The notes under the pieces: model-generated
What the model saw: the letters and a program-made list of their open reading frames with translations, nothing else
Told to the model about the DNA's origin: nothing
The model's database searches: none
DNA from: a virus
Strand: one strand, 5' to 3'
Virus record (IMG/VR): IMGVR_UViG_3300033182_000084
Location: 1-32,114 of that record
Length of the DNA: 32,114 nucleotides
In this document: piece after piece, positions 12,746 through 21,030 of the stretch
Layout: each line of letters opens with the position of its first letter
Numbering within the stretch: position 1 is the first letter of the stretch
Translations under genes and position numbers: made by a program

Positions 12746-14209
12746 ATGGCTGGAGCAAATTTAGTTAGAAGATTAATACAGCTTGGATATTTGACTATCG
12801 ACTCGGCAAAGAATCCTAGTGCTGTTAAGTCTGCTATTACTAAATACGAGAAAAACAAGAAAAAAAGCAAAGCATTTGGAGAGAGAGAAAAACTTGCTTC
12901 AGAAAGTAATTTTGAAACTTCATTTGCGCCTGAACAGTTTAAGAAAAACATTATCACTCCAGAGGATTTGCAGGGCGAAACGCTTATATCGCTGATGGGA
13001 GATCCAAGTGATATTGGATTGCTTAGTCGAGTTGGCGGTATTAATGTTAACAGTCAGGCTCAAGGCGGCATAAAGTTTCCTCAAAAGTTTCAAGATAAAG
13101 ATCTTGCATGGGCATCTGGGGAAGGAACAGCCGCAACCTATATGGACAAAGTTAGAAGCGTCGCCGAAGAAACAGGTCGATTACCTGTATCAATTAACAC
13201 CGTGATGACTAATGAATCCATGTATTCGCCTAGATTTATTTCTGAATCTGTTTTGAATCAATTAAAGGCAACGCCAAAACTAGCTAAAAAAGATATAGAG
13301 CAGTTTGATAAACACGTCAGGAAAGAAATACCAAATTTAAATTGGCAAGGACTTGAAGGCGGCGGCATAGAACAAATAATGTCTGATGCAGTCAGCGGAT
13401 CGACGCGAGCTAAGTTTTTACAAATACTTGGTCAATCAAAATATCGAGATAAAGGATTTCCGATTGTATCTGAAGCAATTAGCGCTCAAAGAGATCCTCG
13501 GTTTAACAATTCTGTTCTTGGCGACGCTGGTGGAGCTATTATAAGATTTGATCCATCTAAGGAATTAGTACCTTTAAGCAAAGACATTCACGGAACTTAT
13601 AGTCACGGGATGCAAAAAGTATCTGGGAGTCAACCACAACAGTTTGAAAGGCTATTCCCTTACCGAGAAATGTTTCCAGACTTGTTTAAACAGCAAGCTA
13701 CTAGGCTAGACAAAAGAGGTCGTCCTTTAACTGTAGATCAAGCAATTAAATCTGGAGATTGGTCAAAAAGCGGATTCCAAAAAGCAGATCAAAAATGGGT
13801 TGATAGAACTATGGCTTACTTAGAAAAAATGAAGGGAAAGCCTGAAGGTTTGCTCGGAGCCGTCGCCATACCAATGAGTCCTAAAGCCTACCAAGGCGAT
13901 CCGATGACAGGCATGAATCTGTCGCAAGTGCAAGGCGACTCAAGGCCATTCTCACCAACGATGGCTGAGTATGGAAAGTCTGTAATGCGAGGCATACCGC
14001 TTGGAGTCCTCGATACGTTTGATGCTCTTAAGGATCTTGGAACTAATATGGGATTCATCCCAGACAACAGCGCATACATTCCTAAAGAAGCTAGTGATAA
14101 GTCTAAGCAAATGATCAGAGATACCATTCCTGACTTCAAGCCTAGATATTTAGATACAACCGAAAAAGAATTTGCTGAGTTTATCGGCGGATTGTTATCG
14201 CCAATTTAA
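12746..14209 (+). CDS. Large hypothetical protein, possibly virion-associated
   Basis: 487 residues; ATG preceded by GGAG. Lysine-rich N-terminus (KYEKNKKKSKAFGEREK), a central part with DIHGTYSHGMQK, LFPYREMFPDLF and DQKWVDRTMAYLEKM, and a Gly/Pro-rich end (RGIPLGVLDTFDALKDLGTN). No enzyme motif I can name and no membrane span. Base composition is clearly more AT-rich than in TerL and nearly all arginines late in the gene use AGA, suggesting different ancestry from the packaging genes. The place before the transglycosylase suggests a structural or ejected protein. Confidence 0.72.
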   Translation: MAGANLVRRLIQLGYLTIDSAKNPSAVKSAITKYEKNKKKSKAFGEREKLASESNFETSFAPEQFKKNIITPEDLQGETLISLMGDPSDIGLLSRVGGINVNSQAQGGIKFPQKFQDKDLAWASGEGTAATYMDKVRSVAEETGRLPVSINTVMTNESMYSPRFISESVLNQLKATPKLAKKDIEQFDKHVRKEIPNLNWQGLEGGGIEQIMSDAVSGSTRAKFLQILGQSKYRDKGFPIVSEAISAQRDPRFNNSVLGDAGGAIIRFDPSKELVPLSKDIHGTYSHGMQKVSGSQPQQFERLFPYREMFPDLFKQQATRLDKRGRPLTVDQAIKSGDWSKSGFQKADQKWVDRTMAYLEKMKGKPEGLLGAVAIPMSPKAYQGDPMTGMNLSQVQGDSRPFSPTMAEYGKSVMRGIPLGVLDTFDALKDLGTNMGFIPDNSAYIPKEASDKSKQMIRDTIPDFKPRYLDTTEKEFAEFIGGLLSPI

Positions 14210-14217
14210 GGATTAAT

Positions 14218-14796
14218 ATGGCTGGGATATTAGACAAAATTAAGAGTTTAGGCAGGGACTTAAAATCAGACATATCTGGAGCGATTACGTCTGCTACTGG
14301 TACAAATTTTGGAACAGAGGAATGGAGTCCGCCATCTAACAAACAGATTTATCAGAAATATAAGCCAGTGATTGAAAAAGCGGCAAAGCAATACAATGTT
14401 CCTGAAAAATTACTAACTCGATTGTTGTATCAAGAAAGTAGTTTTGATCCAGATGTTATATCTGGTAAAAGATCATCCCGGGCTGGCGCACAAGGCATTG
14501 CTCAATTTATGCCAAAGACTGCGGCATCAGTTTCAGAAACTGGTGGAGTTGATCCGCTTGATCCAGTCGCATCAATTTATGGCGCGGCACATTACTTAAA
14601 TAATTTGCAAAAATCTTTCCCAGATTGGCGAGATACTCTAGCGGCTTACAATTGGGGCCGAGGAAATCTGGCAAGGAAAGGTATATTGAACGCACCAGAT
14701 GAAACCAAAAATTACTATGAGCAAATATTAACTGATGCAAACATACCATTTGAAAGGCCAATAATGGATAGAGGCTTATTAGGGATGACACCATGA
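14218..14796 (+). CDS. Virion-associated lytic transglycosylase (SLT domain)
   Basis: 192 residues. After a 45-residue leader, the SLT fold runs from KYKPVIEKAAKQYNVPEKLL: catalytic E73 in YQESSFDP, GAQGIAQFMP (90-99) and AAYNWGRGN (142-150). The enzyme cleaves peptidoglycan between MurNAc and GlcNAc. With no signal peptide and a place among structural genes, it is expected to be carried in the particle and to open the cell wall during DNA ejection. The last bases overlap the adaptor start in ATGA. Confidence 0.9.
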   Translation: MAGILDKIKSLGRDLKSDISGAITSATGTNFGTEEWSPPSNKQIYQKYKPVIEKAAKQYNVPEKLLTRLLYQESSFDPDVISGKRSSRAGAQGIAQFMPKTAASVSETGGVDPLDPVASIYGAAHYLNNLQKSFPDWRDTLAAYNWGRGNLARKGILNAPDETKNYYEQILTDANIPFERPIMDRGLLGMTP

Positions 14797-15419
14797 CGAT
14801 CACCAACTACACCAATCTACAGTCGACGATTGCAGACTTTCTCAATCGAGATGACTTGACCAGCACGATCCCTGTGTTTGTTCAGCTTGCCGAGTCGCAA
14901 CTGAATCGAGAGCTACGGCACTGGAAGATGGAGACGAGGGCAACTGCAACGATTGACGGCGGCGACCAGTATTCGCAAGTTCCTGGAGACTGGCTGGAGA
15001 CGATCCGCATGAGTATTCAGGGCGCTGGAACTAGCGTTGTGAACTTGATATCCCGCGCATCGATGGCAGATAAGCGTGCTGGAGCCGAGGATACGTCAGG
15101 TCGGCCTGAGTATTACTGCCATGCGGACGGTCAGTTTAACTTCTATCCTACGCCTGACGCTGACTACACAGCAGAGTTGCTGTATTTCGCTGAGATCCCA
15201 GCATTGGCCTCAAATAGTACAAATTGGTTGCTGACTACTGCGCCGGACGTATATTTATATGGATCGTTAATGCATTCTGCTCCATACTTACAGGAAGATC
15301 CAAGGATCACTGTGTGGGCGCAACTGTATTCAGCGGCAGTAAAGAACTTGATGGATGCATCAGAACGCGCCAGATACTCTGGCTCAGGATTAACACTTAA
15401 AGTGAGAGGTTTAGGATGA
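14793..15419 (+). CDS. Head-tail adaptor protein (SU10/P22 type)
   Basis: 208 residues. YTNLQSTIADFLNRDDLTST, then IPVFVQLAESQLNRELR, is the N-terminal signature of the phage adaptor family that forms the ring under the portal in P22 gp4- and SU10-like phages. The middle has strands matching RPEYYCHADGQFNFYPTPDA and the end is helical. It would connect the portal (30642) to the nozzle (22595). ATG at 14793 overlaps the previous stop, and the stop overlaps the next start. Confidence 0.82.
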   Translation: MTITNYTNLQSTIADFLNRDDLTSTIPVFVQLAESQLNRELRHWKMETRATATIDGGDQYSQVPGDWLETIRMSIQGAGTSVVNLISRASMADKRAGAEDTSGRPEYYCHADGQFNFYPTPDADYTAELLYFAEIPALASNSTNWLLTTAPDVYLYGSLMHSAPYLQEDPRITVWAQLYSAAVKNLMDASERARYSGSGLTLKVRGLG

Positions 15420-15802
15420 GTTTTTCCAACTATTTAGAGACTGAGTTACTCGACCACGTCTTTACAAACAGTGCATACACAGCGCCATCGACGCTGTATT
15501 TGGCGCTTTTTACTAGCAATCCAGACGAGGATGGCAGTGGAACTGAGGTCACAACATCTGGAACGGCGTATGCACGTCAGACTGTGACATTTAGCGTATC
15601 TGGCAACACTGCGACGACTGACGCGGCAGTTGAGTTTCCTACAGCGACCGCAAACTACGGCACAGTGAGTCACGTTGGCATTTACGACGCATCGAGCGCT
15701 GGCAATTTGATCGCTTATGCGGCACTAACGACATCAAAGGCTATTGAGACTGGCGACGTGTTTCGTGTACCAGCCGGAGACTTAGATATCACGCTTGATT
15801 GA
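15416..15802 (+). CDS. Short tail-fibre-type structural protein
   Basis: 128 residues. MSFSNYLETELLDHVFTNSA, then APSTLYLALFTSNPDEDG, YARQTVTF and VSHVGIYDASSAGNLIAYAA, belongs to a well-known compact phage family annotated as tail fibre protein, all-beta. ATGA overlap with the adaptor. It is probably the first part of the tail-fibre assembly; the exact position in the tail is not known from sequence. Confidence 0.75.
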   Translation: MSFSNYLETELLDHVFTNSAYTAPSTLYLALFTSNPDEDGSGTEVTTSGTAYARQTVTFSVSGNTATTDAAVEFPTATANYGTVSHVGIYDASSAGNLIAYAALTTSKAIETGDVFRVPAGDLDITLD

Positions 15803-15810
15803 GGATTAAC

Positions 15811-16317
15811 ATGGCTCTAGTTGTCAAAGATCGAGTCAAAGAAACAACAACCACGACTGGGACTGGTACTCTAACGCTCGCTGGTGCGGCTGACGGATTC
15901 CAGTCTTTTTCCGTTGTTGGTGATGGCAATACGACGTACTACGCCATAGTTTCAGGCAACGACTGGGAAGTCGGAGTTGGCACATACACAGCGTCTGGCA
16001 CGACTCTGAGTCGCGATACAGTGCTGGAATCGTCAAATTCTGGCTCTGCAATCAATCTGACTGCGGCGGCGGACGTTTTTGTGACGTATCCAGCCGAAAG
16101 ATCAATCTGGGCTGACGCAAATGACGACGTAAACGTCCCAGCAGATTTAACATCTGTTGGCGGTATCATCGCTGGCGCTATTTTTGAGCACACCAACACG
16201 ATCACCGCAAATTACACGATCACAACTGGCAACAATGCGATATCCGCTGGCCCAATTACTGTCAACTCAGGCGTGAGCGTTACTGTTCCGTCTGGATCAT
16301 CGTGGAAAGTCGTCTAA
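15811..16317 (+). CDS. Tail-fibre protein with GTGTLTLAGA domain
   Basis: 168 residues from the ATG at 15811 with GAGGA five bases upstream; the frame is open to a TTG at 15799 but that lacks a site. Residues 1-105 (VVKDRVKETTTTTGTGTLTL, then YAIVSGNDWEVGVGTY, TLSRDTVLESS and VFVTYPAERS) are a phage fibre module found in many marine phages. The last 45 residues (TNTITANYTITTGNNAISAG, then ITVNSGVSVTVPSGSSWKVV) are a second module, also seen in the 60-residue protein at 16974. Probably a fibre shaft or attachment segment. Confidence 0.75.
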   Translation: MALVVKDRVKETTTTTGTGTLTLAGAADGFQSFSVVGDGNTTYYAIVSGNDWEVGVGTYTASGTTLSRDTVLESSNSGSAINLTAAADVFVTYPAERSIWADANDDVNVPADLTSVGGIIAGAIFEHTNTITANYTITTGNNAISAGPITVNSGVSVTVPSGSSWKVV

Positions 16318-16971
16318 ATGTTTAGTGTAAATGCATTTAGTGAACAACCGTTTTCATCGGCAGATGCCGGAGTCAATTACGTTGACGCCTCCGCAACGAT
16401 TAACGCGGCGGCAACGACGACTGCGAGTTTTGTCACTGTCGTTGACTCGACATCGAGCGCGACTTGCGCGGCAACCAACACTTGCGACTTAACGAGAGTA
16501 CGAGAGTCTGGATCACTCGCGGCTGGCGACACAGTCATTGCAGTTGTATACATCAGAAAGAGACAGACCGAGGCGACAGTATCTGCGAGCGCGTCTGTCA
16601 CGTCTGACTGTGAGCGCATTAAACTATTTAGCGCGACTGTGTCTGCGTCAGCGGGCACGACGGCAAGTTTTGAAACGGTTGTTGAAGCTGACTCCGCGAT
16701 ATCTGCCAGTGCGACGACTGCGGCGGATATGGAGCGTGTGCGAGAGCGGAGCGGCGTATCGAGGGCAGTCGCAACGATTACGATCGACGCTAGACGAAAG
16801 TGGGAAGATGAGGCGGTCAATGCTGAGTCGTGGTCGGAGCTATCGGCAAATACAGAAACTTGGAGCGTACTCGACACCAACAGTGAGACGTGGAGTACGG
16901 TGAGTGTAAACAGCGAGACTTGGACGAAGCAGTCCGAGAACTCAGAAACTTGGACTAAACTGGCGGCGTAA
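16318..16971 (+). CDS. Repetitive tail-fibre-like protein with Trp decapeptide tail
   Basis: 217 residues. The first 165 are built from Ala/Thr/Ser-rich repeats with the recurring motifs TTASFVTVVDS / TTASFETVVEA and DLTRVRES / DMERVRERS, about 80-110 residues apart. The end is five near-copies of a ten-residue unit ETWSxxSxNS (residues about 170-217). Such Trp repeats occur in other phage tail proteins. The protein is not enzymatic by any visible motif. The ATG follows the previous stop directly. Confidence 0.7.
   Translation: MFSVNAFSEQPFSSADAGVNYVDASATINAAATTTASFVTVVDSTSSATCAATNTCDLTRVRESGSLAAGDTVIAVVYIRKRQTEATVSASASVTSDCERIKLFSATVSASAGTTASFETVVEADSAISASATTAADMERVRERSGVSRAVATITIDARRKWEDEAVNAESWSELSANTETWSVLDTNSETWSTVSVNSETWTKQSENSETWTKLAA
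16825..16968 (+). repeat. 30-bp tandem repeat, 4.8 copies (Trp decapeptides)
   Basis: Copies begin at 16825, 16855, 16885, 16915 and 16945, each starting GAG or GAA, then an ACN/TCG codon and TGG. The protein period is ten residues. The DNA copies differ mostly at wobble positions, so the repeat is held at protein level. Confidence 0.85.
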
Positions 16972-16973
16972 TT

Positions 16974-17156
16974 ATGGCGATAGTATTGAACGGCACATCT
17001 GGAATACAATATCCCGCGTTTCTTGAGAACGATCAGACAATTGACGCAGATTACACGATCGCGGCGACAAAGAACGCAGCTAGTATCGGTGACATAACTA
17101 TTAGTTCTGGCGTGACAGTGACTGTTGCATCAGGCGGGAACTGGGTGATTCTATGA
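16974..17156 (+). CDS. 60-residue fibre module protein
   Basis: MAIVLNGTSGIQYPAFLEND is a fibre-type start. The rest (TIDADYTIAATKNAASIGD, then ITISSGVTVTVASGGNWVIL) is a paralogue of the C-terminal module of the 15811-16317 protein, with the same strand pattern and aromatic end. The stop overlaps the next ATG (ATGA). Here the module stands alone, so it is probably an independently made fibre segment. Confidence 0.7.
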   Translation: MAIVLNGTSGIQYPAFLENDQTIDADYTIAATKNAASIGDITISSGVTVTVASGGNWVIL

Positions 17157-17683
17157 GTACACTGAAGGTTAACAGCATACTTGATACGTCAGGTAACAAT
17201 ACGGTTGTTGGAAAGATACTTCAGGTTAAGTACACATTAAATTCAACAACAAGTTCTCAATCAACTTCTCAAAATGTTCCAACAGCAATAAATAACACTA
17301 GCGTTGATATTACGCCATTTTTTACTAGTAGCAAAATACTATTGCAAGCTCATTGGATGGGCGAGGTAACCAGCAGTTATTGGAGCTTAATGTTTTGTTT
17401 TCTTAGAGGATCAACTTACATTGGATCGCCTGTACAAACTAACAGATATTATGGAATATCTCCAATGTGGGATGGATACACTAGCGCAAACTACGCCTCT
17501 ACTCCAGAGGGTAATGCTTTATTTTATGTAGACACGCCATCTACTACATCTCAGATAACATACCATTTAGCAATAAATGGATCAGCAACAACAGTTTACA
17601 CAAATAGGACAGTAACCGATACCGATGCAGCCGCTTACGAAAGAGGTACAACAGTAATAACTGCAATGGAGATTGCCGGATGA
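17153..17683 (+). CDS. Fibre tip gene 1: MSTLKV cap plus KILQV...MEIA domain
   Basis: 176 residues. The first 18 (MSTLKVNSILDTSGNNTV) are the cap shared with the genes at 17943, 18311 and 19999. The rest, from GKILQVKYTLN through PFFTSSKILLQAHWMGE to AYERGTTVITAMEIAG, is an all-beta tip domain frequent at the ends of marine phage fibres. A receptor-contact role is expected but the receptor is unknown. It is coupled by ATGA overlaps to the genes on both sides. Confidence 0.75.
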   Translation: MSTLKVNSILDTSGNNTVVGKILQVKYTLNSTTSSQSTSQNVPTAINNTSVDITPFFTSSKILLQAHWMGEVTSSYWSLMFCFLRGSTYIGSPVQTNRYYGISPMWDGYTSANYASTPEGNALFYVDTPSTTSQITYHLAINGSATTVYTNRTVTDTDAAAYERGTTVITAMEIAG

Positions 17684-17946
17684 ATCACGAAGCCATATAT
17701 GCACTATATTCTAATGTCGTTAAGATTATTGAAGATACTCCATACGATGCTAGTGGCAATGAAGTAACTGTCGATGTTGATGCAGTTAACGCTTGGGTTA
17801 GTCCAGAGCAATACGCACGAGACAGATCAAGAGCATATCCAACAATCCAAGAGCAACTTGATATGCAGTATTGGGATAGTGTCAATGGTACGACAACTTG
17901 GAAAGACGCTATTGAGGCTGTAAAGACGGAGCATCCTAAGCCATGA
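17680..17946 (+). CDS. Tail-fibre assembly chaperone-like protein
   Basis: 88 residues. YALYSNVVKIIEDTPYDASG, then YPTIQEQLDMQYWDSVNGT and WKDAIEAVKTEHPK, is the pattern of small helical proteins found directly after tail-fibre genes in many phages, thought to act as assembly chaperones (XkdW-like). It lies between two tip genes with ATGA overlaps on both sides, fitting a helper for one or both. Confidence 0.72.
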   Translation: MNHEAIYALYSNVVKIIEDTPYDASGNEVTVDVDAVNAWVSPEQYARDRSRAYPTIQEQLDMQYWDSVNGTTTWKDAIEAVKTEHPKP

Positions 17947-18305
17947 GTACACTGAAGGTAGACACAATACAAGACACCAATGCTGTTGAGATGTACCTAT
18001 GCAAAGCGTGGGTAAACTTTGATGGCACTGGTACTCCAGCAATTAGAGATTCTGGTAATGTGTCAAGTATTACTGATGTTGCTACTGGGCGTTTTATAGT
18101 TAATTTTACTAACGCACTTGAAGATACTAATTACGCTTGCGTAACTGGGCTTAACTTAAATACTAGTAGTGGAGGTTCTGCTAATTATAATAGATCAGCA
18201 GTAGCAAATGCCGCAACAACTAGTTACGCATACTTTAACACTTATACTAGTAATGGAGCATCACTTATTGATGTTAACGTAAATCAATTAGCCGTCTTTA
18301 GGTAA
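17943..18305 (+). CDS. Fibre tip gene 2: MSTLKV cap plus KAWVNF domain
   Basis: 120 residues. Cap MSTLKVDTIQDTNAVE, identical with tip gene 1 at DNA level over the first 17 bases (ATGAGTACACTGAAGGT). The domain KAWVNFDGTGTPAIRDSGNV, then TGRFIVNFTNALEDTNYACV and the end LAVFR, is a common fibre-tip jelly roll. The next gene is a clear paralogue. Probably a receptor-contact module. Confidence 0.75.
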   Translation: MSTLKVDTIQDTNAVEMYLCKAWVNFDGTGTPAIRDSGNVSSITDVATGRFIVNFTNALEDTNYACVTGLNLNTSSGGSANYNRSAVANAATTSYAYFNTYTSNGASLIDVNVNQLAVFR

Positions 18306-18310
18306 ACCAA

Positions 18311-18679
18311 ATGAGTACACTTAAACTAGACACAATAGCAAGCAGAGACGGTACAGAGTCTACTGATGTCACTAATGTCGTTAATGGTTCTGCAAAGGCT
18401 TGGGTTAACTTTAATGGTACTGGAACAGTTGCTATTAGAGATTCATTTAATATTTCAAGCGTTGTTGATACTGCTACTGGTGTTTTTACAGTAACTTTTA
18501 CAAGTGCAATGTCTGACGCAAACTACTCTGCTGTTGTTGCATGTAGCGATTCTGGTACTACTAGAGCGTTTCCACACACAAAAACTTTTAGCACTAGTAA
18601 TTTTATTATCAGAAGCAGTAGAGGCGATACCGGTGCTGATGTAGATCACGACACATATTCAGTAGCTGTTTTTAGATAA
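18311..18679 (+). CDS. Fibre tip gene 3: paralogue of gene 2
   Basis: 122 residues, cap MSTLKLDTIASRDGTES, then KAWVNFNGTGTVAIRDSFNI, TGVFTVTFTSAMSDANYSAV and the end VAVFR. Aligned with the 17943 protein, the central 45 residues are mostly identical, whereas the loops after NY.A/V and the part before the end differ, as expected for duplicated receptor-contact domains under diversifying selection (inference). ATG with no strong ribosome-binding site, five bases after the previous stop. Confidence 0.75.
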   Translation: MSTLKLDTIASRDGTESTDVTNVVNGSAKAWVNFNGTGTVAIRDSFNISSVVDTATGVFTVTFTSAMSDANYSAVVACSDSGTTRAFPHTKTFSTSNFIIRSSRGDTGADVDHDTYSVAVFR

Positions 18680-18688
18680 GAGGAAATT

Positions 18689-18877
18689 ATGGACAAGAGA
18701 ATTATTTATCCTACGGACGATGGTGGTGTAGCAGTGATTGTACCAGCGCCAAACTCAGGATTAACCATCGAGCAGATTGCGGCGAAGGACGTCCCGGCTG
18801 GCAAGGATTATCAGATTGTTGACGTTTCCGAGAGCCCGACTGACCGGACGTTCCGTAACGCTTGGGAGTACGCATAA
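18689..18877 (+). CDS. Small phage protein accompanying fibre genes
   Basis: 62 residues: RIIYPTDDGGVAVIVPAPNS, then GLTIEQIAAKDVPAG and DRTFRNAWEYA. This conserved little protein is found next to tail-fibre genes in many phages; its job is unknown. GAGGA lies before the ATG, and the TAA overlaps the next ATG (TAATG). Confidence 0.72.
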   Translation: MDKRIIYPTDDGGVAVIVPAPNSGLTIEQIAAKDVPAGKDYQIVDVSESPTDRTFRNAWEYA

Positions 18878-19116
18878 TGCCTATTAACGTTAATTTGACT
18901 AAAGCCAAGACAATTGCTCACGGTATGCGTAGAGAAAAACGGGCCAAAGAATTTGAGCCACACGATGAGGTGATCTCTAAGCAAATCCCAGGTGCTGACG
19001 CAACGGAAGCTGAGGCTGCTCGACAGGTTATTCGAGATAAATATGCGGTTGTACAGACGGACATCGATGCAGCAACTGATGTCGATTCATTAAAGGTTGT
19101 TGTGGAGAATATGTAA
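18877..19116 (+). CDS. Small helical phage protein accompanying fibre genes
   Basis: 79 residues from the ATG at 18877, which shares a base with the previous stop. MPINVNLTKAKTIAHGMRRE, then an Ala/Glu-rich helical middle and AATDVDSLKVVV. It matches a common helical protein that follows the 62-residue partner in many phages and may help fibre assembly. Function not established. Confidence 0.7.
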   Translation: MPINVNLTKAKTIAHGMRREKRAKEFEPHDEVISKQIPGADATEAEAARQVIRDKYAVVQTDIDAATDVDSLKVVVENM

Positions 19117-19734
19117 ATGTCTAAAGTCGTTATTCAGGGCAATGCTAACGGGACTGGTAATTTCACGATTGCTGCCCCGAATAGTAACACCGACAGAACA
19201 TTTAACTTACCTGACTCTAGTGGTACGGTAGCTACTACTGCTGACATTCCTTCATTAGATGGTATTTCAGGGGCTTACACAAGTGGCACAGCTTTAGATG
19301 TAGACTCAAGCGGTCGTGTAACTACTCCAAACCAACCATCTTTTAATGCTCATGCTAATTCTAATTTAAATCATGGTACTACTACTACAAAATACGTTTG
19401 GAATCTTACACGTCATAATATTGGTAGTCATTATGATACATCTAATGGAAGATTTACTGCACCAATAGACGGAAGATACTATTTCAATATAGAGGCACTA
19501 CAACAAGTTGACGCAAACTCTTACTACACAAGATGTTATTTGTATAAAAATGGATCGTCGTATTTAGATGGGCTAAATACACAGGCATTACAAAGTGGAT
19601 ATAGTAGATTACATTTAAATGCTGTAGTAGAAGCATCTTCTGGCGATTATTTTGAAACTTATTTTGTTAGTAATAACTCTAGCGCATTTGTGTATGCAAC
19701 TTATTCATGGTTTTCAGGACATTTATTAGGATAA
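19117..19734 (+). CDS. Fibre tip gene 4: C1q-like jelly-roll protein
   Basis: 205 residues. The start VVIQGNANGTGNFTIAAPNS, then TDRTFNLPDSSGTVATT, is a usual fibre attachment segment. From about residue 73 (PSFNAHANSNLNHG, then YDTSNGRFTAPIDGRYYFN, CYLYKNGSSY, SGDYFETYFV and YSWFSGHLL) the protein is a C1q/TNF-like jelly roll, a trimeric binding domain common at phage fibre ends. The start cap differs from the MSTLKV genes. Likely receptor or surface binding. Confidence 0.8.
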   Translation: MSKVVIQGNANGTGNFTIAAPNSNTDRTFNLPDSSGTVATTADIPSLDGISGAYTSGTALDVDSSGRVTTPNQPSFNAHANSNLNHGTTTTKYVWNLTRHNIGSHYDTSNGRFTAPIDGRYYFNIEALQQVDANSYYTRCYLYKNGSSYLDGLNTQALQSGYSRLHLNAVVEASSGDYFETYFVSNNSSAFVYATYSWFSGHLLG

Positions 19735-19738
19735 AAAC

Positions 19739-19999
19739 ATGGCAGATTACACAGTTACATTAACAGACGCAGAAGATAAGTCATTAAGATATTCGGCATT
19801 GTCTGCACAAGATTGGATTGATAACGCTGCAAAGAATAGAGCAAGAATAGCTAAGAAAGAAATCATTGCTAAGTTAGTTGCTCACTGTAATGCCAACAGT
19901 ATTACAATAGCTACAGGCGAGGATGCTCAAGTTACTCAAGCATTTGATCTAGGTGTTGTTCAGTTCTTAGCTGATGTACCTGCACCGGAGCTACCATAA
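19739..19999 (+). CDS. Small fibre-companion protein
   Basis: 86 residues: MADYTVTLTDAEDKSLRYSA, then DWIDNAAKNRARIAKKEIIA, LVAHCNAN and GEDAQVTQAFDLGVVQ. A frequent phage protein encoded beside fibre genes, helical, function unknown. It follows the C1q tip gene and its stop overlaps the next fibre's ATG, repeating the tip-plus-companion order of this array. Confidence 0.72.
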   Translation: MADYTVTLTDAEDKSLRYSALSAQDWIDNAAKNRARIAKKEIIAKLVAHCNANSITIATGEDAQVTQAFDLGVVQFLADVPAPELP

Positions 20000-21030
20000 T
20001 GAGTACCATTGCAGTCAACGCAATTACAGATGCTAACGGTGGTAGCACTACAACTATCAATGGCACTACACCTAATGCTTACAACACCGTTGGCAAGAAC
20101 TTAATCATTAACGGTGCGATGCAGATTGCACAGCGTGGTACTAGTAGTGCAGGAATAACAACAAGTGATTACTATACTTGTGATCGTTGGAAAATTTTAC
20201 TGGCATCACTAGGAACATGGACATCAGAACAGTCTACAGATGCTCCAGACGGTTTTAGTAACTCTTTAAAGTTATCTTGCACAACTGCTAATGCTAGTCC
20301 AGCGTCTGCTGAGTATGCTATTTTGCATTATTACATGGAAGGTTTATCTCTTCAACATTTAGCTAAAGGCACTACATCTGCTAAAAAAGTTACATTGTCT
20401 TTTTGGGTAAAGTCTAATAAGACTGGAGATTTACAAGTCAACTTTTATGATAACGATAACACTAGAATTATCGGTAACACTGTAACTATAAATTCTTCTG
20501 CTACTTGGGAAAAGAAAACAATCACATTTGCTGGGGATACAACTGGATCTTTAGATAACGATATTAATTTGTCTGCATTTTTAGAATTTTTTTTAGACTC
20601 TGGAACAGATTTTTCAAGCGGTGCGGTTCCTACTTCATGGGAAGCTGCTACTAATGCAGACAGAAACGCTGGTGGTACTTTAGCACTTGCAGATTCTACA
20701 TCTAACTACATTAATATCACAGGAGTCCAACTAGAAGTTGGTGAGTCAGCTACTGAGTTTGAGCATCGTCCTTATACTACTGAGGAGTTGCTTTGTTTTA
20801 GATATTACGTTCGATGTCCAGGTACATATTACAGTGCAATGTACGGTGGTGGTGCTATGATTCAAATAGATTTACCTGTCAACATGAGAACAACACCTAC
20901 TATATCTTACACTAGTGAAACTGGTAGTGGATCTATTTCGACTTATCCAAAACAAAGACGTATACATTTTTATGATAACAGTGATGCTAGTTTTAATATG
21001 TCTACACCAACAGCAGATGCGGAGTTATAA
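19999..21030 (+). CDS. Fibre tip gene 5: KNLIINGAMQIAQRG carbohydrate-binding-like fibre
   Basis: 343 residues. The cap MSTIAVNAITDANGGSTTTI is related to the MSTLKV cap. The main part is the phage fibre domain KNLIINGAMQIAQRG, DRWKILL, TLSFWVKSNKTG, TWEKKTITFAGDTTG, NITGVQLEVGESATEFEHRP, which resembles carbohydrate-binding beta sandwiches. The last 60 residues, after CFRYYVR, are a separate tip. The longest of the array; probably binds cell-surface sugar. Confidence 0.8.
   Translation: MSTIAVNAITDANGGSTTTINGTTPNAYNTVGKNLIINGAMQIAQRGTSSAGITTSDYYTCDRWKILLASLGTWTSEQSTDAPDGFSNSLKLSCTTANASPASAEYAILHYYMEGLSLQHLAKGTTSAKKVTLSFWVKSNKTGDLQVNFYDNDNTRIIGNTVTINSSATWEKKTITFAGDTTGSLDNDINLSAFLEFFLDSGTDFSSGAVPTSWEAATNADRNAGGTLALADSTSNYINITGVQLEVGESATEFEHRPYTTEELLCFRYYVRCPGTYYSAMYGGGAMIQIDLPVNMRTTPTISYTSETGSGSISTYPKQRRIHFYDNSDASFNMSTPTADAEL

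Noticed and set aside
16377-17009. Leftward ORF of 210 codons opposite the repetitive fibre gene
   Set aside because: A shadow of the Ala/Thr/Ser-rich gene on the other strand; the repeat composition keeps the reverse frame open and no ribosome-binding site is seen.
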